DNA from: Acidimicrobiaceae bacterium
GTDB lineage: Bacteria > Actinomycetota > Acidimicrobiia > Acidimicrobiales > Aldehydirespiratoraceae
Assembly: GCA_009843915.1 (NCBI GenBank)
Contig: VYCM01000035.1
Location: 1 to 33,582, forward strand
Reading direction: 5' to 3'
Length of the DNA: 33,582 nucleotides
Shown: in pieces, positions 7,046 through 14,534 of the stretch
Layout: each line of letters starts with the position of its first letter
Position numbering within the stretch: position 1 is the first letter of the stretch
Notes under the pieces: generated by a model
Seen by the model: only the letters and a program-made list of their open reading frames with translations
What the model was told of the DNA's origin: nothing
Databases searched by the model: none
Translations under genes and position numbers: made by a program

Positions 7046-8089
7046 TCATTCCAGCGGGAAGGGCAGCTGAAGCCACCAGGGGCGGTCGATGGGATCGATG
7101 CGGCTCACCCACTTGACCCACCAGAAGCCCCGCCGTCCCGGCGCCACCAGCCGGACGGGCGCCCCGTGGCCACGGCGCAGGGACTCGCCGTTGTAGCCGA
7201 CGGCCAGGTACAGGTTGGCTGCGTCGCGGGCCGGGAACAGGCGGCTGTAGCCGGTCAGCGATGTGACTTCGAGAGTGGGCTCGTCCACCGGCGGCATCAG
7301 CTCCGTGAGCGGCACCGCGTCCCATGACTGGCGACTCCACCACCCGCCGGTGCAGTCGAGATCGGCCTCGATGGGGGCCGCTCGGATTTGCAGATCCTCC
7401 AGCGAGACGGTCTGGCCGGCGACCGTCAGGTCCCATCCCGAGGCAGGCACCCGGGGTGAGCGGTCGTTGAGCCACATGGTGGTCGGCATCTCTGCCGGGT
7501 TGAACGAGGCGATCTCGTGGGAGCCGGTGAAGCGCCGGTTGTCGCCGACCACGAGTTGCTGGACCCCGTAGGCGATGCCGGCCGCTGCGACCGCCGCGCT
7601 ACCGCCGATGAGGGTCCGGCGGTCGAGGTCGGCCATGCGGGGACGGCCGGGCCGGCTGGCGATGTGCCAGATCACCAGCGGGGCCAGCAGCGCGGCCAGC
7701 AGGAAATGGGTCCACAGCGCCGACCAGTAGCCCACCCCGTGCCACAGCCCGGTGGCGTGCAGGATCCCTAGGACGACCGTGGCTGTGACCAGTACGCCCA
7801 GCAGAATCGACAGCCACCGGGTGACTCGTCGCCGCTTCAACCCAGTCCGCACCGAGCCTCTGAGCTTGGCCGGTGCGAGAGCCAGGAGGCTCAGGCCGGC
7901 CAGGGCGTGGAGGATCGTCACCCAGCGGGCCCAGCCCGTGCCCACGCCCCAGGACACGAGCCCGCTCACTGCGGCCACCGTCACGGACACCCCCAGCAGC
8001 AGATCCACTCGCCGCGGCGTCAGCCGGGCATAGGGTGCCGCGGCGGCTCGCAGTGCCTTGAGGCGGCTGAAGTCGTTCAGCTCGCCCAT
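7046..8089 (-). CDS. Membrane-anchored molybdopterin oxidoreductase (sulfite oxidase/YedY-like)
   Basis: 347-residue fusion. The N-terminal half has four predicted membrane helices (about 28-50, 56-74, 92-112 and 121-144) with His61, His111, His128 and His142, which could ligate b-type haem. A positively charged loop with a twin-arginine-like motif (LDRRTLIGG, Arg157-Arg158) and a fifth hydrophobic helix (159-178) follow. Residues about 190-347 resemble the sulfite-oxidase-family molybdenum-cofactor domain, with the candidate Mo ligand Cys246 in LDCTGGWWS. The topology would place the Moco domain outside the membrane, with electron transfer through the N-terminal helices. The substrate is unknown. 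It is the last gene of the minus-strand acyl-CoA cluster, 12 bases after the acyl-CoA dehydrogenase stop, and has no clear ribosome site of its own. Function in that pathway is not evident. Confidence 0.82.
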   Translation of the reverse strand: MGELNDFSRLKALRAAAAPYARLTPRRVDLLLGVSVTVAAVSGLVSWGVGTGWARWVTILHALAGLSLLALAPAKLRGSVRTGLKRRRVTRWLSILLGVLVTATVVLGILHATGLWHGVGYWSALWTHFLLAALLAPLVIWHIASRPGRPRMADLDRRTLIGGSAAVAAAGIAYGVQQLVVGDNRRFTGSHEIASFNPAEMPTTMWLNDRSPRVPASGWDLTVAGQTVSLEDLQIRAAPIEADLDCTGGWWSRQSWDAVPLTELMPPVDEPTLEVTSLTGYSRLFPARDAANLYLAVGYNGESLRRGHGAPVRLVAPGRRGFWWVKWVSRIDPIDRPWWLQLPFPLE

Positions 8090-8101
8090 CGACGGTGCCG
8101 G

Positions 8102-9247
8102 CTAGCTGGGCCCCAGGACGGCGTCGGCGATGCGGTCCTCGCAGGTCGCCTGATCCCACCAGGAGAGCTGGAGCTGCTTGGCTCGGCGGAAGTAGAGCTG
8201 GATGTCGTACTCCACAGTGAAGCCGATGCCGCCGAACACCTGCTGGCACATGGCGGTGACTTCCCGGTAGGTGCGGCAGGCGAACAGCTTGGCCATGGGT
8301 GCCAGTTGATCAGTGGAACGGCCCGTGTTGTGGGCCCAGGCCGCCTCGTACACCAGCAGCTGGGCCCCGTCGAGGGCGGTGCGGGCGTCGGCCAGGTAGT
8401 GAGAGATGGCCTGGAACTCGGCTAGGGCCTTGTTGAACTGGCGCCTCTCCTTGGCGTACTCGACGGTCATCTCCAGGGCGGCCGAGGCGCCGCCGACGGC
8501 CTGGGCCGCGGCCAGGATCGCGCCGGCGTGCATGGCGCGCTGCCAGGCCTCCCAGCCGGCTCCCACCGGAGCGTCGGCGCGGCCCAAGCGGGCGCCGGCG
8601 GGAACGGGCACGCCGTCGAGGGTGGCCAGGTACTGGGTGTCCGACGAGATCGACATCCGCTGATCGAGGTTCAGGCCCGGCGCTTCCGTCTCCACCACGA
8701 ACAGGTCGATGTCGGTGTCACGGTCGCCGCTGCGGGCAAGCACGACGATGAGATCGGCGGCTGCCGCGAATTGGACGTGCTCCTTGGAGCCGTCCAGCAC
8801 GAAGCCGTCGCCGTTGGCGCGGGCGGCCAACTGCACGCCGCGGGGCTTGTAGCCCGCGCCCGGCTCCAACCATCCGACGGTGGCGATGGTCTCGCCCGAT
8901 GCGATACCGCCCAACAGCTCGGCCTGCTGGGCCGTCGTGCCGGCCTGTGCGATGGCGCTGGCGGACAGCACGCAGCTGACGAAGTGGGGCAGCGGGGCCA
9001 GCGAGCGCCCCAGTTCCTCGTAGAGCACGACCCCGTCGAGGAGGCTCATGCCCGACCCGCCGACGCTCTCCGGGACCATGAGGCCGCACAGGCCGAGCTC
9101 ACCGAACCGCTGCCAGAGCTCCCGGTGAATGCCGTCGGGGTCGTCCTCGAGTTCCCGCACACGCTCCAGTGGCGAGAGTTCGCTGCACAGGCCCCGCACC
9201 ATGTCGCGCAGCATCTCCTGTTCCTGGGTGAAGTCGAGGTCGAGCAT
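8102..9247 (-). CDS. Acyl-CoA dehydrogenase family protein (shorter subunit type)
   Basis: FAD-dependent acyl-CoA dehydrogenase fold, 381 residues from the ATG at 9247. The N-terminal helical domain begins LDFTQEQEMLRDMV, the middle beta domain is about 120-220, and the C-terminal domain holds QQVFGGIGFTVEYD and the RRAK motif. The C-terminus (WWDQATCEDRIADAVLG) lacks the Y-E-G-T segment that carries the catalytic Glu in medium-chain enzymes. That is common in subunits of heteromeric dehydrogenases. A GGAGG ribosome site five bases before the ATG decides this start over an in-frame TTG at 9262. Together with the dehydrogenase at 11556-12779 it probably forms a mixed complex oxidising a CoA ester; the chain or ring substrate is unknown. 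Confidence 0.88.
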   Translation of the reverse strand: MLDLDFTQEQEMLRDMVRGLCSELSPLERVRELEDDPDGIHRELWQRFGELGLCGLMVPESVGGSGMSLLDGVVLYEELGRSLAPLPHFVSCVLSASAIAQAGTTAQQAELLGGIASGETIATVGWLEPGAGYKPRGVQLAARANGDGFVLDGSKEHVQFAAAADLIVVLARSGDRDTDIDLFVVETEAPGLNLDQRMSISSDTQYLATLDGVPVPAGARLGRADAPVGAGWEAWQRAMHAGAILAAAQAVGGASAALEMTVEYAKERRQFNKALAEFQAISHYLADARTALDGAQLLVYEAAWAHNTGRSTDQLAPMAKLFACRTYREVTAMCQQVFGGIGFTVEYDIQLYFRRAKQLQLSWWDQATCEDRIADAVLGPS

Positions 9248-9252
9248 CAGCG

Positions 9253-9257
9253 CCTCC
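9253..9257 (-). promoter_or_regulatory. Ribosome binding site GGAGG
   Basis: GGAGG on the minus strand, five bases before the ATG at 9247. It fixes the start of the acyl-CoA dehydrogenase downstream of the longer TTG-initiated frame. Confidence 0.75.
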
Positions 9258-9284
9258 CGCAAGCCTGGTCGAAGGACGCGAACA

Positions 9285-10358
9285 TCACGGGCTCCAGTCC
9301 TCGCCGCGGCGCTGCCACGGATTGTCGGCCGCCGACATCGGCAGGGCCACCTTGGCCTTCCCGGTCGTGCAGACGCGGTCGCCGGCCCGCAGCACCAGGT
9401 CCAGCTCGGCCCACCCGCAGCCGGAGTCGTCGACGGGCACAGCCGTGACCACCGACGAGATGGTCATGGTGTCGCCGGGGAAGACCGGATCCTGCATACG
9501 GAACGAGACCCGTCCCAGCCGTCCCCGGGGCCCGGTCCAGTCGGTGACGGCCCGCTCGATCCAGGCGAGCTGGTTGGGCGTGTTCAGGAAGATGTCGCGG
9601 GTTCCGTTGCGCTCGGTGGCGAAGTGATAGTCGTGGTGCATGGGCCGCCAGTCGCGGCTGGCCAGCGCACCCAGAACGACGGTGGTGGCGGTCACGTCGT
9701 GGACGAGGTCGGGCGGTGCGTCGCCCACCGACACTTGGTCGTGGGTGGGGTCCGGCTTGGCCTCGGGCCGGGGCGCGTCCGTCTCGGAGCCGGACGCCGG
9801 CTCGCCGGTGGCCTTCGACGGCGCAGCGGCGGGACGGTCGGCGCGGCGGTAGCCGAAGCCGGTGTAGGACTCAACGCCCACGAGGGTGCCGCCTTGGTTG
9901 TGGTACTCGATGTCGATCACCCAGAAGTGCCCGGTGCCCAGCCAGGTGGTTTTGGGGCCGCTCAGCGACTTCACGACCTGGCGATGGCTGATCACGTCGC
10001 CGGGGCGCACCGGATCATGGAACACGACCGTGTTGTCGCTCATGATCCCCTCGGGAAGCCCTAGGCGGTCCTTGAGGTCGAAGTGCGACTGCATGGGACG
10101 CTGCTCGGCAGTCGCCCCGGGCGACCAGCGGTGGGGGCGCAGCCATAGCGACAGGGTGCTGAGGGGCAGGATCTTCCCGCCGGTGAGCATCCCGGCCACG
10201 CCGTCGTCCCAGTACAGCGGGTTGCCGTTCTCGGTGGCGGCCAGCGTGTTCCAGCCGTAGCCCAACTCGGCCGAGAAGTCGGCGGTGTCGGGGTACTGGG
10301 GGCGCCCGATCAGCTCGGCTATGTCGGCCGGCACGGTCTGGTCGATGTCGGTGGTCAT
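9285..10358 (-). CDS. Double-hotdog MaoC-type dehydratase
   Basis: 357-residue protein with two hotdog domains, probably hydrating or dehydrating an enoyl-CoA / 3-hydroxyacyl-CoA. The N-terminal domain (about 15-172) resembles the FAS1-like dehydratase N-terminal family. A Pro/Ala/Asp-rich flexible linker spans about 174-206. The C-terminal domain carries the hydratase-like motif SRDWRPMHHDYHFA, where Asp236 and His241 are the likely catalytic pair. Its ATG overlaps the stop of the preceding CaiB gene by four bases (ATGA), so translation is probably coupled. In the order dehydrogenase, CoA-transferase, dehydratase, dehydrogenase it would act on the enoyl-CoA product of the flavoprotein pair. 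Substrate unknown. Confidence 0.85.
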   Translation of the reverse strand: MTTDIDQTVPADIAELIGRPQYPDTADFSAELGYGWNTLAATENGNPLYWDDGVAGMLTGGKILPLSTLSLWLRPHRWSPGATAEQRPMQSHFDLKDRLGLPEGIMSDNTVVFHDPVRPGDVISHRQVVKSLSGPKTTWLGTGHFWVIDIEYHNQGGTLVGVESYTGFGYRRADRPAAAPSKATGEPASGSETDAPRPEAKPDPTHDQVSVGDAPPDLVHDVTATTVVLGALASRDWRPMHHDYHFATERNGTRDIFLNTPNQLAWIERAVTDWTGPRGRLGRVSFRMQDPVFPGDTMTISSVVTAVPVDDSGCGWAELDLVLRAGDRVCTTGKAKVALPMSAADNPWQRRGEDWSP

Positions 10359-11545
10359 GCGATCACTCCTGCGGCTGCCATCTCCGCGATGCGGGATTCG
10401 TCGTAGCCGGCCTCGGCCAGCAGCTCGGCTGTGTGGGTGAGGGTCAGGTCGGGCAGATCGCAGGGCGAGCCGGCAGGTTCGGCACCGGCCCAGACCGGAG
10501 CAATCTGCTCAATGGTGCCCTCGGTGGGATGCTCGGCCTTCACGACCACTCCACGGGCCCGGTACTGCTCGTCGGCCACCGCCTCCGACACGCTGTTCAC
10601 CGGGGCCACGCAGCAGTCGGCGGGGCCGAGCCGCCGCACCCACTCGTCGCGGTCGGCCGACACCAGCACGGCCGCGATGGCTGCCCGGATCTCGTCCTGG
10701 GCGGCGTCGTCGGTCTGGGCGTCGATGTAGCGCTCCAGGCCCAACTCCCGGCAAAGATTCGCCCAGAAGGCATGCTCGATGGCGGCCACCGACAGGTGCC
10801 GGCCGTCAGCGCAGGCGTAGACGCCGTAGCACGCGTAGCGGCCGGTGAGGATGTAGTGGCCGGGGCCGGGCTCGGCCCCGGTGGCCAGGTGCTCGTCGGC
10901 GTATAGCGACATCATCCCGATCGCGCCGTCGGCCACTGACACGTCGAGGTACTCGCCACGTCCGGTCTGGTCGCGGCGCAACAGAGCGGCCAGCATTGCC
11001 ATGGCGGCGTGCATACCGCCCGCGGCGATGTCGGCCACGGTGGCGCCGGGCAGCGCAGGCGTGCCGTCGGCGTCGCGGCCGCTGCAGTGCACGTAGCCCG
11101 ACACGGCCAAGTAGTTGAGGTCGTGGCCGGCCCAGTGCCGGCGGGGGCCGGTCTGGCCGTAGCCGCTGGTGGAGCAGTAGACGACCCGCTCGTTGAGGGC
11201 CCGGACGGCCTCGTACCCGACGCCGAGACGGTCGGCCACGCCCGGCCGGAAGCTCTCGACCACCACATCGGCGTCCCGGGTCAGCGCCAGGAAGGCGTCG
11301 CGTCCCTCGTCGCTCTTGAGGTCGAACAGCGCGCGGCGCATGCCGCGGTAGCCGCTGTAGGCGTAAGGGGGAGGCACGACCGCGACGGTGGCGTGGCGGG
11401 GCACGGGGCCGACCTTGACCACGTCCGCCCCGTAGTCGGCCAGCAGCCGGGTGGCCCGGGCCGCCGGACCTACCGGAGCCAGATCGATCACCCGGACTCC
11501 TGCCAGCGCGGCGGTGCGCTCCGAGGTCTGAGATCCTGGCGTCAC
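10355..11545 (-). CDS. CaiB/BaiF family CoA-transferase
   Basis: 396-residue class III CoA-transferase moving CoA between carboxylic acids. The N-terminal part has the usual GVRVIDLAPVGPAARATRLLADYGADVVKV segment (given here as family context, residues 16-45), followed by FDLKSDEGRDAFLAL and [12 protein letters not shown]. The expected catalytic Asp is present as Asp172 in ATVADIAAGG. The start is GTG at 11545, ten bases after the stop of the acyl-CoA dehydrogenase upstream, and its stop overlaps the MaoC start. It would activate an acid to its CoA ester for the neighbouring dehydrogenases and dehydratase. The acid is not identifiable. Confidence 0.9.
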   Translation of the reverse strand: MTPGSQTSERTAALAGVRVIDLAPVGPAARATRLLADYGADVVKVGPVPRHATVAVVPPPYAYSGYRGMRRALFDLKSDEGRDAFLALTRDADVVVESFRPGVADRLGVGYEAVRALNERVVYCSTSGYGQTGPRRHWAGHDLNYLAVSGYVHCSGRDADGTPALPGATVADIAAGGMHAAMAMLAALLRRDQTGRGEYLDVSVADGAIGMMSLYADEHLATGAEPGPGHYILTGRYACYGVYACADGRHLSVAAIEHAFWANLCRELGLERYIDAQTDDAAQDEIRAAIAAVLVSADRDEWVRRLGPADCCVAPVNSVSEAVADEQYRARGVVVKAEHPTEGTIEQIAPVWAGAEPAGSPCDLPDLTLTHTAELLAEAGYDESRIAEMAAAGVIA

Positions 11546-11555
11546 AGCGTCACGT

Positions 11556-12779
11556 CTAGAAGTTCTTGGGGAGCCCGAGACCCCGGCGGGCGATGATGTT
11601 CTTCTGGATCTCCGAGGAGCCTCCGCCGATGGTGTCGATCACGGTGAAGCGGTAGGTCGACTCGGAGCGGCCGTCCATGGGGGCGTCGGAGGTGTGGACC
11701 CGGAGCTGCGCCCCGGGCCCGGCGATGTCCATGGACGCGTCGGCCAGGCGCTTGGACAGCTCGGTGGCGTAGAGCTTGTACTCCGAGGCGGCCACCGTCG
11801 GGGGCTGGAAGCCCTCCTTGCCCTCGCGCACCGCCTGCTCGACTTTCACCGCCTCGGCCACGAACTTCAGGCCCAGCACCCGGGCCACCTCGGCCTCGGC
11901 GTGCAGGTTGGCCAGACGGGCCCGCACCCGGGGATCGGACCGCACCGCCTCGCCGTCGCGCTCGGCGTCCTTCACCCATTCGGTGAGCAGGTCGAGGCGC
12001 TGCTTGATGGGCGAGAACGTGAACATGGTGAAGCGTTCGAGGTCGAGGGCCTGGCTGATGTAGCGGAACCCGTGGTTGACCTCGCCCACCACGTAGTCGT
12101 CGGGAACGAACACGTTGTCGAGGAAAACCGAGTTGGTGCGCTCGTCGCCCATGGTCCAGATGCCGTCGACGGTGATGCCGGGCTGATCGAGGGGCACCAG
12201 CATCAGGGTGATGCCCATGTGCTTGTTGTCGGGATCGGTGCGGGTCCCGAGCCAGTACCACTCGGCGAAATGGGCGGACGTGGTCCAGATCTTCTGGCCG
12301 TTGAGCAGCCAGCCCTCGGTGCCGTCCTCCGCGGTGTGCCGCTCCGCCTTCAGCCGCATCGAGGCGGCGTCGGACCCCGCGTCGGGCTCCGAGTAGCCCA
12401 CCGCGAATTCCACGTCGTTCTCAAGGATCATGGGCAGGAACTCGGCCTTCAGCTTCTCGGAGCCGTGGGCGATGATCGTCTTGCCCACGATGCCGACGCC
12501 CTTGCCGATCTGGGGGCCGCCCCGGGCGGCTAGAGCCTCGTTCAGCAGGTACTCGTAGACGCCCTCGCCCTCGCTGCCGCCGTACTCGGCGGGCCAGGTG
12601 ATGCCCAGCCATCCCTTGCGGCCCATCTCCTTCATAAAGGCCCGGCGCGCGGGTGTGTCGACCAGCTGGGCCATGTTCTCCCTGGACAGGTCGAACACGT
12701 CGGGGTCGTTGTTGGCGTCGAGGAAGGCCTCTACCTCGGCCGCGAACGCCTTCTGCTCGTCGGAGAACTCGAAGTCCAT
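11556..12779 (-). CDS. Acyl-CoA dehydrogenase family protein (longer subunit type)
   Basis: 407-residue FAD-dependent acyl-CoA dehydrogenase. Visible family segments: MDFEFSDEQKAF at the start, GWLGITWPAEYGG, YSEPDAGSDAA (flavin/substrate region), WLLNGQKIWTT, and the C-terminal TIGGGSSEIQKNIIARRGLG. At the place where medium-chain enzymes have Y-E-G-T, this protein has I-G-G-G, so the catalytic base, if any, lies elsewhere. It is the first gene of a tight minus-strand run ending at 7046. A clear AGGAG ribosome site lies five bases upstream of the ATG. It likely pairs with the dehydrogenase at 8102-9247. Confidence 0.9.
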   Translation of the reverse strand: MDFEFSDEQKAFAAEVEAFLDANNDPDVFDLSRENMAQLVDTPARRAFMKEMGRKGWLGITWPAEYGGSEGEGVYEYLLNEALAARGGPQIGKGVGIVGKTIIAHGSEKLKAEFLPMILENDVEFAVGYSEPDAGSDAASMRLKAERHTAEDGTEGWLLNGQKIWTTSAHFAEWYWLGTRTDPDNKHMGITLMLVPLDQPGITVDGIWTMGDERTNSVFLDNVFVPDDYVVGEVNHGFRYISQALDLERFTMFTFSPIKQRLDLLTEWVKDAERDGEAVRSDPRVRARLANLHAEAEVARVLGLKFVAEAVKVEQAVREGKEGFQPPTVAASEYKLYATELSKRLADASMDIAGPGAQLRVHTSDAPMDGRSESTYRFTVIDTIGGGSSEIQKNIIARRGLGLPKNF

Positions 12780-12784
12780 AGCGG

Positions 12785-12789
12785 CTCCT
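12785..12789 (-). promoter_or_regulatory. Ribosome binding site AGGAG
   Basis: AGGAG on the minus strand, five bases before the ATG at 12779 of the first gene in the acyl-CoA cluster. Confidence 0.75.
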
Positions 12790-12863
12790 TGGTACCAGCG
12801 GCTGCAGGCGGCCGGCCGGGTGGGGCCAGCGTACCGGTGTGTTGCTGCCCGGCTGTCGGTGTC

Positions 12864-12884
12864 GACGGGTTCCGCGGACCCGTC
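12864..12884 (-). terminator. Hairpin at the end of the aldolase gene
   Basis: Perfect 7-bp inverted repeat, GACGGGT (12864-12870) and ACCCGTC (12878-12884), with a 7-base loop. On the minus strand it starts within the TGA stop of the gene at 12883. It separates the aldolase from the acyl-CoA operon. No T-tract. Confidence 0.45.
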
Positions 12885-13671
12885 AGTACATGGAGCTGGA
12901 GCGGATCACCGGCTCCTCGCCCCGGGCCCGGCGCAGCTCGTCGTCGAGTGCTCTGGTGAGGGCCACCGTGTCGGAGGTGACGGTGATCATCCGGAAGCCC
13001 TGCTCGATGCGGCGCTGGGTCAGCTCGGACACCGTGTGGCACCCCGCGATCACATTGTGGCGGGCGCACCCTTCGAGGATCTGGGCCACAGCCGCGTCGA
13101 AGGCGGGCTCGCCGTCGTTGTTGCCCGGCTTCAGGCCGAGAGTCACCGACAGGTCCGACGGCCCCACGTATATGGCGTCGACCCCGGGCACGGAGAGAAT
13201 GTCGTCGAGGTTGGCCACCGCCAGCGCGGTCTCGACCATGGGGATCACGGCCACATCGGTGTTGGCGTTGGCGAAGTAGTCGGAGCCTTCCTGGCGCACG
13301 ACCCGGGTGCCGGCGTAGCTGCGGCTGCCTTCGGGGGCGTACCGGCAGTACTGCACCGCGGCCTCGGCCTCGGCCCGGGTGTTGACCATGGGCACGACGA
13401 TCCCTCTGGCGCCGGCGTCGAGGCTCCTGCCGATGATGCCCGGCTCGTTCCACGGAACTCGCACCACCGGCGTGCCGGACCCCAGGTTGATGGCCTGGAG
13501 CATGTGCCACGCGTCGCCGTAGTCGAGCAGGCCGTGCTGGATGTCGACGCACACGTAGTCAAGGTCGCAACGGGCCACGATCTCCGCGGTGTAGGAGCTG
13601 GCAATGCCCAGCCAGCCGCCGAGAGCGGGCTCGCCTGCGGCCCAGCGCTCTCGCATGGGGTTTCTTCTCAT
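12883..13671 (-). CDS. HpcH/HpaI-type aldolase family protein
   Basis: 262-residue TIM-barrel protein of the HpcH/HpaI aldolase / citrate lyase beta family: metal-dependent class II pyruvate aldolases that cleave or form 2-keto-hydroxy acids. Key residues are present: His46 in VDIQHG (general base), Arg71 in VRVPWNE, metal ligands Glu147 in PMVETA and Asp173 in YVGPSDLS. Length fits the family. Two possible ATG starts lie 15 bases apart (13671 and 13656), each preceded by AGAAGAAACC; I use the first. It is divergent from the crotonase gene and separated by a hairpin from the acyl-CoA operon downstream. Substrate not evident. Confidence 0.88.
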   Translation of the reverse strand: MRRNPMRERWAAGEPALGGWLGIASSYTAEIVARCDLDYVCVDIQHGLLDYGDAWHMLQAINLGSGTPVVRVPWNEPGIIGRSLDAGARGIVVPMVNTRAEAEAAVQYCRYAPEGSRSYAGTRVVRQEGSDYFANANTDVAVIPMVETALAVANLDDILSVPGVDAIYVGPSDLSVTLGLKPGNNDGEPAFDAAVAQILEGCARHNVIAGCHTVSELTQRRIEQGFRMITVTSDTVALTRALDDELRRARGEEPVIRSSSMY

Positions 13672-13684
13672 GGCGGTTTCTTCT
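13654..13684 (-). repeat. Tandem duplication of leader and start codon
   Basis: On the minus strand AGAAGAAACC plus GCC ATG (13684-13669) is followed at once by AGAAGAAACC plus CC ATG (13668-13654). The two in-frame starts of the aldolase therefore have near-identical upstream sequence. Confidence 0.75.
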
Positions 13685-13746
13685 ATCAGGCGTTTGCTGC
13701 CGAGCCGCCATCGGTTGCATCCTGTCGTGGGTGGAAGCGACCCGAC

Positions 13747-13754
13747 GGGAAGGA
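13747..13754 (+). promoter_or_regulatory. Ribosome binding site GGGAAGGA
   Basis: Purine-rich run three bases before the ATG at 13758. It favours that start over an in-frame GTG at 13731. Confidence 0.5.
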
Positions 13755-13757
13755 CCG

Positions 13758-14522
13758 ATGGACTACGACACGATCACAGTCACCGTGGACGGGGAGGTCG
13801 GCACACTGCTGCTCGACAACCCGTCCAAACTCAACCCGCTGTCGGTGGCCTGCCTGCTGGAGCTGACCGACGCCGCCCACTGGTTCGACGGCCACGACGA
13901 CGTCAAGGCGGTGATCGTGCGAGGCAACGGTCGAGCCTTCACCGCCGGCGCGGACCTGGCCGCGTTCACCGGTGGGGGCGGAATGGACCGGGCCGGCACC
14001 GACGCCGGACGGGTGATGGCCGAGGCGATCACCGCCATGCAGGCGGTGACGGTGGCGGCCATACACGGCCACTGCGTGGGTGGCGGTGTGGTGCTGGCCG
14101 CCGCCTGCGACCTGCGAATGGTCGCAGAGGATGTGCGCTTCGTGATACCGGAGGTCGATCTGGGCATCCCGCTGGCGTGGGGCGGGATCCCCCGGCTGGT
14201 GCGGGAGGTCGGTCCTGCGGCCACCCGCGACCTGGTGATGACGTGCCGCCCGTTCGGCGCGGCCGAGGCTCAGGCGCTGGGCTTCGTCAACCGGGTCGTG
14301 CCCGCGTCAGATCTCGAGGGCGCCGCGGAGGAGCTGGCCCGGCTGCTGGCATCCAAGTCGGCCTACACCTTGCGAGCCACCCTGCGAGCGGTGGACGCGG
14401 CCGCGGAGGCCCTGGTTCCCACCGGCGGCGCCTGGAACGATGCCGACTCGCTGGCCGCGGCGAGGCGCGACCCCGAGTCGCGCGAGACGGCTCGCCGCTA
14501 CCTGGAGTCGCTGGGCCGCTGA
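13758..14522 (+). CDS. Enoyl-CoA hydratase/isomerase (crotonase) family protein
   Basis: 254-residue cytoplasmic crotonase-fold protein. The oxyanion-hole segments FTAGADLAAF (about 61-70) and HCVGGGVVLAAACD (105-118) and the PEVDLGIP segment (131-138) are clear. Of the two catalytic Glu of classical enoyl-CoA hydratase, the second is kept (Glu132 in PEV) but the first is Val112. It may therefore be an isomerase, hydrolase or other crotonase rather than a standard hydratase. A long gap before the second catalytic segment (GGGGMDRAGTDAG) is Gly-rich. It is divergent from the aldolase gene and convergent, 12 bases apart, with the PLP decarboxylase gene. Confidence 0.87.
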   Translation: MDYDTITVTVDGEVGTLLLDNPSKLNPLSVACLLELTDAAHWFDGHDDVKAVIVRGNGRAFTAGADLAAFTGGGGMDRAGTDAGRVMAEAITAMQAVTVAAIHGHCVGGGVVLAAACDLRMVAEDVRFVIPEVDLGIPLAWGGIPRLVREVGPAATRDLVMTCRPFGAAEAQALGFVNRVVPASDLEGAAEELARLLASKSAYTLRATLRAVDAAAEALVPTGGAWNDADSLAAARRDPESRETARRYLESLGR

Positions 14523-14534
14523 TTCCGGTCCCCC

